From: Rosellinia necatrix
Taxonomy: Eukaryota; Ascomycota; Sordariomycetes; Xylariales; Xylariaceae
Assembly (NCBI GenBank): GCA_021209875.1
Contig: JAGYVD010000009.1
Location: forward strand, 124,001 to 188,000
Direction: 5' to 3'
Length of the DNA: 64,000 nt
Below are positions 12,901 to 25,916 of the stretch, piece after piece. Positions within the stretch are counted from its first letter, which is position 1, and each line of letters opens with the position of its first letter. The notes beneath the pieces were generated by a model, which saw only the letters and a list, made by a program, of their open reading frames with translations, made no database searches and was not told the origin of the DNA. Position numbers and translations under genes: made by a program.

Positions 12901-15900
12901 CTCCTCCGCAACGTCACAATTCGCCAATGATTCAACCTTGTCGCTACAGGACAGTGGGCGAGCAGGGGGCAATCCAAGCGGAGAAACATGTACATAGTAG
13001 TGTAGAGTGGCTAATCGATTGGGGGAGCACCACTACCGATAACTGCCCAGGCCCGAGAGATTCTTCGTGAATTGGTGTGGCGAGCTCGTCAGGGATCAAC
13101 CAGATGGCGCGAACAGTAGCGTGGCCTACCAAAGACCTCTCATCACCTTCGAAGCCTAAGAGTTCCCAATGCATACCGAAGCAAAGATTGGCCGAGCTAT
13201 TTTTTCGCGAATTTCCTTTGGGCAGTTCTGGCGCTGACCATCTGCCGGAACCTAATTCCCGGCTTGGTGATACGTTTCAAACTGTATGACTGCATCCTTC
13301 GCGTAGGAATACAGAGGTTTACCAACCTCTCCTTTCTACCAGTAAAGGCATGGTGACGACCTATACTACACAGTAAATATAGGTGCTTAAGCCTTCGCAT
13401 TTGCGCTTAGACAAGTGTGTTTGTACTTGTACATAACACCATGTGAGCCAACGCCCGAGTCCCACACCACCCTTGCTCGAGGACGGGGAGAAGACTTTGG
13501 AGAAACCTTGTCAGCCTGGGCAGACGGCATAAGTAACGCGGTGCGAAAGTTGCTCTACCCTTGCTGGTACCATCATACACCGCGCACGGTAAGTGAGCCG
13601 CCAGTAGCAGTATAACAATGAGTACAGCGTCTATCGCCTCGATTCGATGAGCGACGCAAGATCCCGAAGTCGCAGAATTCGCACTAGCACACCCATTAAC
13701 ATTCTGACAAATCGCATAGAGCAAGTGAGATGTCTAGGCTGCTTTGACGCTATAAAACTGCATTATAACACTGCATACTAGTGACGGGCAAAAGTGCCAG
13801 TTGGCAATTTAGTACTTAGTTCGCGGTACATTCGAGTTGGTATGGAAATATCCGAAGTATCCACAGGTATGCCACACCATCCAGACCGCAAATGGTCTGG
13901 GTCATAGCCAAGATCAACCACCAGTCTGACAGTCCAACTGACAGTCCAACTGCTTGTGTATCGCTTAGTCTTGGAACATGGGTCTTCCCTTCTCGAAGTT
14001 GCTTTGCTGACAGCACTCGGACGATGGTTTTTTTCGGGGTCGAAGAGGATCCGGACTACCCAATAGTTATACCTTCCGATGATTGATCATTAACTGATGG
14101 CGGTCCACATTCCCTTCTGCCAATGTCGCTCTGTTCGCACCGCCGACAATAACGCGAGGATACTATGCTACTTTCCCGTTCATTGGACATACACCTCGTC
14201 CATAACCCATCAACGTAGTGTAGAGCCAGAATTACAAAAATTGCGATATCATGAAAGGTTTTGCAGGGCAATCATATCAATTCGAGTTTACAGGGGTCGA
14301 TAAATATGGAAAAACCCCCCCTAATAGGAGGGTTGTATACTGTATCAACAAGAAGTCTTAAGACGGTTAATTAGGGCGATGTGGGATTTATTTTGAAGCT
14401 GGCAAACACTCGCCAACGTTCTACGAACATGAGGAATCAGTACCCTCAACTTCAATATGAGGTTCTGTTAAAGTTATCACCATCGCGAGTTCCAGATTCA
14501 TAACCTGGCCCTAGAAACATGATCATCGGATCGTACCAACCAGGGATGAGGCTTAAATCACTACACTATGTCATGTAGATATCAAGCAGGGGATCCATGA
14601 TAGATGCTGTCAATCATCTCCCTCCCCACGGCTCCCTGGAGAGTGAGAAAGGCCAACAACCCTGTCCCAGCCATATCATTTTACTACTTGACATTTCAGC
14701 TACTATGCCGTCCATCTGGTGCTGTTCTATCCAACTTTACCAGCACATAATATGCCATACAACAACAGCAACAGCAACAACAACATGGCTATTTAGATGT
14801 AAGCTAGTCTCGCAGCCCCTCCAGAGCCTCGGGTGGACAGCTCATTTTTTTTTTTCTATTACCCGAATACCTATACATGCTTCCAAACGCTGACAAATAC
14901 GCCGTAATCATCTTCTTCTCGGCTCAGAATTATCGGGAGATAATCCGATATGTCAAAGTACGATTGGTGAAAAGCCATTGGCCAGGGTGAGGAACCCTGG
15001 TGCATATCATTTCAACACATTTGACGAGCATGAGACTGAACCAACTTGGTTAAGCGCTTCACTTCGTCGGCGATTTTTAACTCCTAGATAACTCATGCTG
15101 TAATGGTCCTCGGTGCACCCGTAATTGATAGTCCAATACCAGCTTAAGTAACAGTGTCGCCCTGATAGAGGTTTCGTAGGTTGATATATGGAACCATGTA
15201 TACAACCAAATGTAGGTAGCGTTTGGTTGCTCCCTTTAATCGCAGTTAGATAACTAATATCATTTCTCCTCACACTCTGGTCAAGTACTTTTCCTAGTAA
15301 ATCTAAGCATCGCAATGCTTGTGCGGTGAATCCCAAACTTATTCACCATTGAATAGGCGAAATAGTCGATATATTATACGGGATTAATGTTTTCGGTATC
15401 CCACAGATGTGAATCCAACCCAGAGTATATGTCTATCAACCCCAACACAACCTAATGCCAGTGTCCTCATTAGTTTGTACTGTCAGCAAATACACTTCAA
15501 CAATTACAGTCCATAAACTTCACTAAGCAGTGGCGTAAGTAGGCGCAAACAGTATGGCAAAGGGAATAAATAATATAGGTAAGCTCCGTATCTGCTTAGG
15601 GATGAGCATGGCATATTCTCCCTAAAACTAGAGGACAGCCATGTACTAGTCCCGGAAGCAATCATCGCCACCCCGGAAGAATAGCGCTTAATATCATCCA
15701 ACCGAAAGTGTAGATGTTCACTTGCTCAGATGTATGATGGTGGCGCTGCAATAATCAGGTTACGGGTGAAACTCTACCATCTTCCTACTCAGCACAGCTG
15801 TCAATTAGCCCATACTCAGTACGCTGTCCAATTTTAGATCAAGATGATAATGTTCGGGATTATCATTCGACTATACAACCATGAAACGCAAGAAGAAGAT

Positions 15901-16640
15901 CTTTGAGCCACATGTGAGAATATCGTATCCCGGGCTTGGTCGTCCATGGCAGCAGTGTACATAAACTCTTTAAATAGATTTATGTGGTTTCACTACTGGT
16001 CGGTCAGACCAGCTATGAGGAAATGGTTGCAGGAGGTCAGGTCCAGCATAGCTCAGTTTCCTTATGCCATATTTATAACCAACAAATTGTCACATTGGTC
16101 GGTCTTATAACTTGGAGACGGCGTCACATCAAGTCCACTTGATTACTGAGTTAAGCTTGTTCCTAGAGCTTTTTTAAGACCTACTTGTATGCGTACATAT
16201 CGATACATCTTGGTTGAGGGCAGAGGTAGCTTCACACACCCCACACCAATGCCACCTTACCCGCCACCAGAACCTTGTAGCGGTCACTCTTGTTCTATTG
16301 GATATAGGGTAACGGTCACCATGAGCTGGCATATATTATGTAGGACTATGCTTCGAAGGCGACTTGTTGATCGGCTGCCAGCGAGGGTTTTGTACAGGAT
16401 CTACCCCATTCCCATCTCTGCCCCCATGACCAGCCACTAGAGATACATACTGTAGTCTGCAATGTACAGAACTGGACAGCAACTACGAGCCAAACACCAA
16501 TCCCAGCAATAAAAAAGATAACAAGCCGCACCGTGGCCCGTTCCAAACAACCTCGAAGAATAGTTCCAGCCAGAATCCCAGCTCCTGCCAGTCAGAACCC
16601 TCTCACCGTCCCCCTGAACCTTGCAGATCGCTACGGCTGA
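9901..16640. other. TA-rich, stop-dense gene desert
   Basis: From about 9.9 kb the base composition shifts to A+T-richer DNA with many TA steps and frequent stops in all frames. The longest frames (about 100-110 codons, e.g. 11883-12185 and 15007-15336) have no motif. The texture fits old, mutated repetitive DNA, possibly affected by repeat-induced point mutation, but no reverse transcriptase, transposase or terminal repeat could be read. Confidence 0.5.
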
Positions 16641-16652
16641 TTGTGGTGTACC

Positions 16653-17000
16653 CTATACATGGCGTAGAGAGGAGGGCCTGCAGAGGACGGAGTGAAAGCG
16701 AAAGGCGAGGGTCAGCAGAAAAAAGCTGCCCAGAGCAAATGCAACGGTGATATTGTCCCACTGCGCTGTACTGTATCTTTTTTGTCCTCCCCCTCCATCT
16801 GGGCCATCCCTGTCGCCCTCCCCCCTCGCTTCGTGCTGTGCTTGATTATCCCTTGTCCCGCATGGGCGCAATACTCACCCGGGAGGTATAATTGGGCCTC
16901 TCGACACTAGACGGTGTGGAAGAGATACCCGGCATGGGTACTGTCGTAACGGCTGCCGCCGTCCCAGTCACGGTGACATCAAATGCTAGAACGATAACTG
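16653..17000 (-). other. Possible small spliced membrane-protein gene or relic
   Basis: This is a more GC-rich islet in the TA-rich desert. On the minus strand an open frame containing MPGISSTPSSVERPNYTSR ends exactly at a GTGAGT donor (intron 16761-16878). A CAG acceptor joins in phase to 36 codons that include a hydrophobic segment (ITVAFALGSFFLLTLAFRF) and stop at 16653. Upstream of MPGISS the frame is open for roughly 28 more codons before a stop. No CTAAC-like branch site is clear in the intron, and no family is recognised. It may be a small membrane-protein gene, a decayed gene fragment or chance. Confidence 0.2.
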
Positions 17001-17260
17001 GTACCAATCTGTATCAGCCCATCCCCTACGTATCCTTCGCCAACAGGCTGCGTGACCATTCAGGTTTTCTGGTGCGCTGCGGGCCGGCTGATCGAGCTGG
17101 TACATGAGCAGGCGACGTAAGCCAATTCCCGCCAATTCCACGGGCGTCATTACGTGCGTTCGGAGTTTTCGTAGCTCGCGTGTGTCTCTGCAAACTGGTA
17201 CCATGGTTCAGTATATTACAGACGACTGGATCATAGCTCTCTAGGATGGATATGGTCACC

Positions 17261-18330
17261 CAGACTGGTCTCTCCGTGGAAGGAGATATTCCGGAACCTA
17301 AACCTTTTTTTTTTTTTTCCTCTCGAGGAAACGGATAACCGGACCATTCTCAGCGGATATCGCCCGGCTAGACGATAGCTGCGTTACGAAAACACGCGTT
17401 CAACGGTCGCTAGACTACCGGCAGACCGACAAATTAGTTGACCGTTGAAACGGACCCCGTTATCGCTTGGACGAAGAACAATATGTAGTGTAGACACGTC
17501 GTCCTCTCCACCTTATCTGCGCTGAGATGCACTGTATCGTATCGTACTGTACATAGATCGTTGCGCGCGTCTAGGACCTGGTCGAGAAATTGGACGCGCT
17601 GCTAGCGCGACACCCTCGTTGTTGGGGGGTATTTGACCCGGAGATGAGTACGCTTGCTCAAACGAGTAGGGATACCCGGAGGATTATTAGCTATCTTACC
17701 CTTGATTTACCCACTATTCATGGGTGACATCCGAACGCCCAAGTACATAGTACACGAAACGAGCGGTGGGCTGATCGCCGCTCTGTTCTACAGTAACACG
17801 CCAGAGTCTATGGCCATCGAAACTGCAGCTGTGCAATCCGCATATAAGGAGCTTACCACATAGGGGAATCATCCTGCATCTCTAAGGAGTTGTATATTCA
17901 GCCTCGATACGGACCTTGGTGACATCCCAAATAAGCGATCACGCCGGATCAAAACCGGCTAGACCGCCCAGCCATCACTTGTTGAACCTCTTAGCTCGGA
18001 CGTTATAGAATGTGTAGGTATATCTTCAATATGATCTGATAGTGACGATTGCTTGCACTTGATTCGTGGTATCGGCACATTAGAAACACTAAGTGCTTTC
18101 TTCTGTCGCGTACGCGGACGAAACAGTCAACGTTTTGTGCTGAATGAGACGTCGATACGACCTTCTCTCGTTTGCTCATGCACCTTTCATTTCCCAAATG
18201 ACATACCAGATTGGCCGGTCTAGCTACGAGGACCCTCTTATGTTTCTGAGTGTCTTCTATTTTTATTCTTATTTTTGTTGTGTAGAGAGGGTTAGGAACA
18301 ACTGATTCAACGCCCAACCACCAATTATTT
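17261..18330. other. Spacer with short unassigned ORF
   Basis: It holds a 14-T tract near 17307-17320 and a short plus-strand frame (17654-17863, about 69 codons without a convincing ATG at its start). That frame begins with a hydrophobic stretch and continues with a protein-like composition. No family is recognised, and the rest shows nothing. Confidence 0.3.
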
Positions 18331-18338
18331 CATGTTAA

Positions 18339-18717
18339 TTAACGCAACCGCTCGTAACCTGGCATGGTCCCAATGGTTCGGGCTCTTTGATAGATCTCTA
18401 TCCGCATAAGCAAGGGAAGCCCGCCACATCGCGGTTTGTGCAACAGGACACTTTGGGGAACCGTAGAACCGGGGCCATTTCTCGTTTGCTTCCTGGGGAC
18501 CAGGCTTGTCTTCCCCAGCTCTCCCTTGTCATCTGTCCCGAGGTAAGGGTTTTGTGCAGGAGGCAAGGAGGGAGCGAGGAAGGGAGGGGAAATCCCAGGG
18601 GAGGAATATTGGTGGGTGGTGCTGCAGCGCCAGGGGTGGCTGGACAAGTCCCAGGTAGCCCGTGATGTGGGGGTTACATCGACAACGACGAATTCGTGAG
18701 CCATTGATGTTGTGCAT
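18339..18717 (-). other. GC-rich islet with orphan 121-codon ORF
   Basis: A sharply bounded GC-rich block sits inside TA-rich DNA. Its minus strand carries an ATG (18704) in a good context followed by 121 codons beginning MAHEFVVVDVTPTSRATW, then a Pro/Ser-rich middle, ending at 18339. The beginning looks protein-like, the remainder is low complexity. No homology is recognised. It could be a first exon, a gene fragment or chance. Confidence 0.25.
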
Positions 18718-21700
18718 TTGGACAGAACTATAGTATAGTGGCTTGATAGCCTAAGGTAAACTATGGGCTGTAGCGGGTTTCTCTCGATTGTAAATAAACA
18801 TAGCCACTTAAATCACTATATTGCGATATCAAGGGGATATAACTAGATAAATAATGCCCGGCACTCCGGAACCTAAAAAACAAACGCTTTCGTATCATGA
18901 CGGTAATAATAGTTGCTTAGGAATAATGATTGAAGGCTTTTATAATTAACCAAATGTTAGACGAGTGTGGATTAATCGTTTAGTCCGATTGTCTTTCTCA
19001 ATTTATGAGCTTTATTGTTTTTAGTACTAGGATTCTTCATCAGACTTATTTCTTATCCCTTCCCCGTTCTCTTGAATCTAGCATAGTCACATTCACAGCC
19101 ATATAAGGGGTTGCAAATAGCGAAGCGCTCGCCTTGATGGCGTTCCACTTCTACCACTCGCAACCGCAATGCGATATCAATTCTATTCCATAGCATAATA
19201 TACTATTTCCACAGCCGGTATATTTTTAATATGTAATGTTAAAGACTCTACAAGTTGGTGCAGTTAAGCGCATACCCAACTTGGTTATTCAGAGTAGAGC
19301 TACATGGCTATGTCGTTGCTCTAGAGGGGAGCGTTACTTAGCCTCTCGCTCGATTGTATGTAGCAACTTGGATATGTACGTGCTTGCCACAGGAGTATAT
19401 CCTATGCTGTATCCATACGGCAGGTCGATAACTTCACGTGATCGGAAAACGAAATATGCTTTAACCTTATACTTGTACTTGTCTCGATACTTAAATGCAC
19501 TAGTTGTTAATCACGTAGCTATAATCGATTCTGGACGACGCATTTCTATTGACTGTATGTCGATGGCGATCATGGTAGCTGCACAACCGTTTTAGAGATT
19601 CTTTTTCCAATTATGTACACAGCCTTTTCTTTACCCCCAGGTGAGTTCCTAAAGGGGGTAGTATGTAGCCTAGTCATCACATTTACTATGCGACCCGACT
19701 CTTACAACATGTGCTGTGCTAACGAGGGATTGGAGCAATTTTATTGTTAATGAGTTATAAAACCGCTGCGCTGCACCTTGGAGATCACATTACAGCATCA
19801 AGAATGGCTATATATAAGGCCTACGGGTGGTCAAGCATTCGACTTGATAAGATTTACTTTTTCTTTTTTTTTCTCCCTACCTTGAGCTTCAATAATGTGA
19901 CTGCATAATGAATGCTGCGGATTCGTCGTAACAAATAATCTACCTCACAACTAAACTGGGTTTAATAAGTATTTATTTAACCAAAGTTACCCGTCTATAA
20001 CAAGGTCAGGAGAATGTCCCATTGCTATAAACAGCGATGCCATAGCCAGAATGCGGTTTTGATACGTTACTCTTTCGTGGATCTAGAAAGCCTACTATAT
20101 TCCTCAAAGTTCATACTTCATAACAACTCACTTTGTTGAACATGACGGATTTCATTTCTGCCGTCCTAAAGCCTTAATAATGAAATGAAACCTGGTTACT
20201 CTGTCCCTTCAGCGACCTGGACATGGTTTCTTTCGAAATTTTATTTTTGCTGACCCCTGACGTAACGGGGCTCGGCTTCCATTGTTGTACCTCCGTGCCT
20301 TCGTTAATATGACTTACGAGTAAATAGTAGAACATAAAGAGCACCAATCGCGAATATGAAGGATAGATAAATTTTTGACAATGGTCTAAACATCGGCTGT
20401 AGCGTCGAATAAAATTGGGAAGTAGTAGGAGTATAGATATAATGAGGGCCAATGGAACGAGAGCGTCGATCTAGCACAAGGAATTGTATCAGTGATAAAA
20501 TCAAGATATCTTTATATCTTACGGATGCGTATATATGCCAGGGCATATCTATATGGAGGCAATTGTGGAATAGACGTCCTTGGGGGTCTGTACCATAGGA
20601 TTTTCCTTGTAACTGAATCAATGAAGCCAGGTATGATGAAGAGATTAAGGACCCGACTCTAGGAATTTTATTTATACGATAGCATGGTGAAAGACGGTGA
20701 TTTGACCCATCCATGGCACATGCTATGGGTACCATGACAACCAAGGAGGAGTTCTTCGAATTTTGACTATGGCAGCTTACTGAAGTTTGGTAATATCTCC
20801 TGGATAGTAACAAACCATGGACGAAGGGGCTGTCTGAGGGGACTAGAATGAAGCACTGACAAATTAGCTATTATTTCGCACGTGCTGAAAGCAAGAATGT
20901 AGCTAGAGCAATACTAAACGGGGGAACCGCCTGAAAGAAACAACTGTGCGCTATGATTACATATACTAAACAACTACGCCGCTCTCACCGAGTAGTCACT
21001 TGGACGTCCGATACCAGACTCGGTGTCTGGGATCAGGCAGGTTATTTATAAATGGCTGAGAGCCAATAGCCAATCTCGGGGGCCAAAACCTCCGGGTCTA
21101 CGATGCTTCAAACTACAGCGAATGTTTTTTTTTTTTTTTTTTTCATGAAAGTCACACGACCATGATGTCTCGTTGTCTGGCGTGCCTCATGAGAGGCTGT
21201 CAGTGCTTCTGTATATGCGAGCACAGAGTCACGGGGTTGATCGACAGGCCACGAACTTTTTTCGTACAATGCCAAGCGTGCGCCGGGATTTCTCGTGTCA
21301 TATTTTCAGTTCCCGATTCTCCTGTCGCTGTGGATTTCCCGCCGTGGCTGTATCCGGCGTCACTGGTTGGGTCAAAACAACGGCCTTCACTTTGCTGTGG
21401 TAGGATGGCAATTTTGGCTGCTGACGATATGCATATCTTCTCGGGACTGCTGATACTTGGGTCATGCCGTTTAGGGTAAGGTGCAAGGATTGTTAGCCCT
21501 TCAGATCTGACCTGTGGAAATGATTTCTTGGGACTCCAGGTGAAATAATATACCATTCCTTCCACCTCCGGTCTCTGGTTCCCTCTAATCGACTATAGTC
21601 TTTCGCCACATTAGCCCCGCGCGAAGTTCGATGCTATAGCTATTATAGCGTAGACCGGCCGGGTTGTGAGACGTGCGAGGGGGAGCCGTTATGTATGTTG

Positions 21701-22361
21701 GGATGAGGCGTCGCATTCGCCCTCAGGACCCGCCTGTGGATAGACACTATCTATCTAGGGGTTCATGGCCGCTACCGGGGGCAGGTGGTGTAGGGCTCTG
21801 AAGGAAGACGTCTACACTACGGGGGCGGCGAATCGGTTTTCTACCGGCTCGTTTCTTCACGGGCACATTGTGCGCAAAATTTCCGCACTCGTATATATAA
21901 GGGGCATCCGAGGCGGTGGTTGAGGGCTGATTTCGCCCTGTCTCCGATCAGTGGTAATGAGCTGACGAGTGGCTCTTGGCACTTGTTGTGGTCGCTCTGA
22001 AATTCAGGAGTAAGCGAGCAGGGATTGGTTGTAGCGTCCGTGACGCGGAGAAGGCCGCTCTGGAGACTGCCTGGCCTTTTCTCTCCTCGACTCTCGTGAC
22101 TGATAAGCGGGCTGTCCGAATGCACACACGAACCGCCGGCTGGCTTCTTGGTCCGAGATGGACATTTCGTGACATGACATATGGACCACGCCGGAGCCTT
22201 GATGACTCTTTGACTCGCATCGTAGCTCTTTCAAGATCCCTGATCTACTGAAAACTGGACCTGTTGAAACCAAGCCGACCGCTCTCTTCACTCTGGACGC
22301 GCCGCGGCCGTTTTGGCATTGTCTCTTTCGTTCTCACTGAGGGGCTGTTCGCCCCGGAGGA
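18718..22361. other. TA-rich spacer upstream of the Clr5 gene
   Basis: A+T-rich DNA with scattered frames. The longest is 20304-20813 on the minus strand (169 codons, no motif). A 19-T tract lies at 21125-21143. From about 21.1 kb GC rises toward the Clr5 gene, and the last few hundred bases probably include its promoter and leader. No transposon gene is readable. Confidence 0.5.
21125..21143. repeat. 19-bp poly-T tract
   Basis: A homopolymer of 19 T residues marks roughly where the TA-rich desert gives way to more GC-rich DNA before the Clr5 gene. Confidence 0.9.
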
Positions 22362-24234
22362 ATGGAAATGCAGTCTCCCGTGGCCCGCCCAGAGCCTGAT
22401 GGGGCCGGCGAGCACGGTCGGGTCCGGTATGCGAAACCGTCGGAATGGGCTGCCCAGAAGGACATTATCAAGAGGCTGTACTTGGACGAGAACAAGACAC
22501 TTGATGAAGTAAGGCGCGTCATGGCGGACGAACACCAGTTCTATGCCACGTAAGATCTATTCTGGTAAAAACCTATGACTAGCTGTCTGGCTAACCGAGT
22601 ACAGGCCTAGTATGGTGAGTTTGTGTGTCGGGACGAGCCCCTTTGGTTGCACTGTAGTGTCCGCGTCCTTTTCCAACATTCTCACGTCGCTCATGGCTTC
22701 TAGCGGAAGGTATTGGAACTGACTCTGGGGGGCAGTACAAGAAGCGCATCAGAGCCTGGCACTTCTCGAAGAAGTTGGAAGAAGACGACGTCTTGCAAGT
22801 ACTTCAGCAGAAACTAGAGAGAAAAGCTGCGGGCGAGACTTCTCACAACCTCGTGATCCGCGGACGGGTAGTCAGGAACCAGCGCCTCAGGCGTTTTCTA
22901 GAGCGGCGGCCGGAAGTTCTCGCCCGGCTCCAGGCCCAGAAGGACCCGTTTGCGCCGATAGGTCCTTCGTCATCTCATGGCTTATCCACCGAAGTCCCCA
23001 GAGTACGTGCGTTATCGCCGGAGTCTCATAATATGGAAATGACACTATCAGCAGGTAAGCCGGGGATTGTCGTATCAGACTGCATCAAATCCGTACGACC
23101 TCTGCGGATGGATTTATGTTTCCGAGCTCAGAAATCACAAATCAGCAACGAGACTCGCTGACCGTAAATCTCTCAGTACGCGACTACGTCCGGGTGTGTG
23201 CGTTCGGGCCTGATGCTTCGTGGACCTGGATCCCGGAGGGCTACACTTCGCGAAAGCGTGGCATAGACCTGAGGGGTTCAAGAAGGGAAATGCTTCAGGC
23301 CGTTGATGATTTCTATTACTTGCAGACCTCCATCGATGAGAACAAACCGCCGAAGGAGATTTTCCAGCTTGTGAACTCAACCTTGAACAGTCTTAATGTT
23401 GCCATAAAATCGGAGTTACCGGATCTCGTCTTCCAGATGGTAGAGATCCTCCGGCATCCCTGGTCGAACCATACCGAACTGTCACGCATATTTCGGCGAC
23501 ACGTGGCAGAGCTCGGCATTGCCCACCTCGGCATAAACCACCCCTTATCTATCCTATGGAGACAGATGCTAAGAGAATATGATGACAACTCCACGATGTT
23601 AATTGAGAGCCTCTTAGAGATGGTGCTCCAAGAGCTACTCACATCCATGGGCCCGCAAGACCATCTCACCTGCGTGGCACTTGACTATGTCCTACGATTT
23701 ATAATACATACGCAAGATGCTTACAGGTCGTATCTACGATTCGCGAAGTGGCTGAAGGCATACCCGAAATGGGACGATCCACCGAAGTGGTCGAGTGCTG
23801 TGCATTCCAGGCTGGAGCTTTCCAGGCTGGAACTTTCCACGGCTCCCGCAATCAAACCAAAACACCATGTTGGTGGTGTCCGCTCCTCCGCATCAGCCGC
23901 CATCGAATATCCCATTCGCCGCGGAGACCCGCATTCGAGATATCTCTTGACATACCTGTCAGGCCGGATCGCAATCCGGAATGGAGATGCCCAGCGAGCT
24001 GAAGACTGGTTCTTGAAAGCTAAGCAGGTTACTTGGGAAATCAAAACGATGCCTCACATAACCGATTATTATCCCAAAGTTTACACTAACCTCCATGTTC
24101 TATATACCGCCACAATGCAGGAGGGCAAGTTAAAGATATTGCATGACGAGTTAACAGACTACAAGGCCTGGCTGCCGGTAGGCCCCAAATGGCCGGCACA
24201 CTTGCTCCCTCCTGATTGCCCTGACTGCATTTAG
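22362..24234 (+). CDS. Clr5-domain protein with 10-nt micro-exon
   Basis: Four exons, join(22362..22549, 22605..22614, 22736..23054, 23132..24234), give 539 residues. Residues about 26-80 form a Clr5 domain (KPSEWAAQKDIIKRLY, LDENKTLDEVRRVMA, FYATPSMYKKRIRAW), common in Sordariomycete proteins of unknown role. The rest is mainly alpha-helical in appearance, with a possible TPR-like C-terminus. Introns are 55, 121 and 77 nt. Introns 1 and 2 have good donors and branch sites (CTAAC and CTGAC). The second exon is only 10 nt (22605-22614) and supplies the conserved T-P-S-M before YKKR. The total of 1620 nt stays in frame. The name comes from S. pombe Clr5; no silencing role is shown for these fungal family members. 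The gene stands alone in a gene-poor region. Confidence 0.93.
22605..22614 (+). other. 10-nt micro-exon of the Clr5 gene
   Basis: The exon lies between an ACAG acceptor and a GTGAGT donor. It completes Thr63 and encodes Pro-Ser-Met, which fits the Clr5 domain at this point. Skipping it would shift the frame of everything downstream. Confidence 0.8.
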
Positions 24235-25883
24235 TAGCAACACCGATACGTTATTTTCTTAATGCGAGGGATGTCTCTCAAACGGCTTGAGTCGGTGGGC
24301 TCGTCATGTCATGCTGGCATTTGTCTGACGGCTAGGCTCTACGATGGATACGCTTGGCCGTATGCCCATTGCACCACGTTGTCAGGAGTCATGTCCGGCC
24401 ATTATGTGTCAGAAACTCCCTGGACCAGCTTGGCAAACTGGATCATCGCACGGGCGGACAGCGCACCTCTGAGGGGCAGCGTAGGGCTACGGCTCGAAGA
24501 AGTACGGGGTTCAAAACCCCTTCAGTCAGGAGCCTTGAGGGAATGAGTGTAAGTGCTTCGCCGTCAATAGACATATTTCGCACTTAATTGTCACTTACGA
24601 ACCTAGACCAGGGGTTATACAGAGAATCAGTCGTTCTGATTACACACGGATGATTAAATTGCTGCTCGCTTTTGCGCCGATGGGGGCAAGAGCACTCCGG
24701 AATGGTAAGCAGAACAACCAGAATGGCTTGGTTCGATTTAGTTATTATAGCTAGTTCCTCTTTGGGGGAAAATTGGTTATAATATAATCATCAATACTCA
24801 TTTCTCCAGATTCCATGATACCTAACTCAACCTGCCTAAGGCGCTATCGGGTGCTCGAATAGCATAAGGACTCACCAGGGAGTACTCTCCCTAACATAAA
24901 ACAGCAATGAGCATTGGTTGAAACCTGAGTTGAAGTACGTCGCCATGCAAGATTACCTGTGAGAACAAATTGTACGTACTCATTCTCCAGGGGCAAAATC
25001 CCTAGGGGAAAAGCCATCCCAACGATAAATGAACGGCACCAGGCTATGTGCCCGGGAGTCGGTACACATTCTGGCCTGACGATGAACATGCCCCTTTCTA
25101 CGGAGCCTAGTAGAAGGACTGATTTACGGCGCTGTCCACGTTATTGTCTCGTCATACAATGGGCAGAAATGAAGGACCGAGAGAATAGATGACTGCCACA
25201 ACCACCCTTCGGCTTGCGTTCATTTGATCGTTCGTTCCTCAAGCGCCGACTCGAGAACGTAGCCCGCTGTGGACAACATTCGCCCTTCTAGGTCCGTGTA
25301 CCCGCATGTTTGAGACGGGCTTTCACTTTAGGTCGGATATATGATGGTGAGCATTCGGAAGGTCAGAAGAGCGGAGTCTCGGTGAGTATGTGTAATAGGA
25401 AAAATATAATTTGGCGTATTGAACTCCTCCTACAAGAGCCATCGAACTGGTATAGTTATCCAAACTTGCCGAGAGCGGTATGAGGTACCGATTCGTCAAT
25501 AGACGTCGCTCAACAGACCGTGGCGTTGACACCGAGCAGAATACGGCAGGTCGAGCCGGGGGACGCCCCGTAATATCAATTACACAGATGCCATGCCTCG
25601 TCAAAGGCGACGTTCACAGCTGCGCCTAGAACGTCTATAGATCTAAGCTCTCAAACATGATATATGCAGGCAAACCTAAGAAAAGGGCTCAGACCAACCC
25701 TGCCATCAAACGATAACACACATGACGAAGCGACGGAGTTTAGTGCAGCCAGAAGCAATAATAGCATATCCACATGTGCAGTATATGCATGTCCTATGAC
25801 AGATGACATATAACAAAGCAACGCCGCTTAAGCCACCGACTCGCTGTCAACAACCTTCCACGCAGCGGGACCGCGCATCGTAC

Positions 25884-25916
<33 letters not shown>

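Noticed and set aside
20304..20813. 169-codon minus-strand frame in TA-rich DNA
   Set aside because: It is longer than most frames around it, but there is no motif, no splice context and no composition difference from the surrounding desert.
24480..24545. tRNA-like T-arm (GGGGTTCAAAACCCC)
   Set aside because: The surrounding bases do not form acceptor, D or anticodon arms, and the T-loop ends in A where a pyrimidine is expected.
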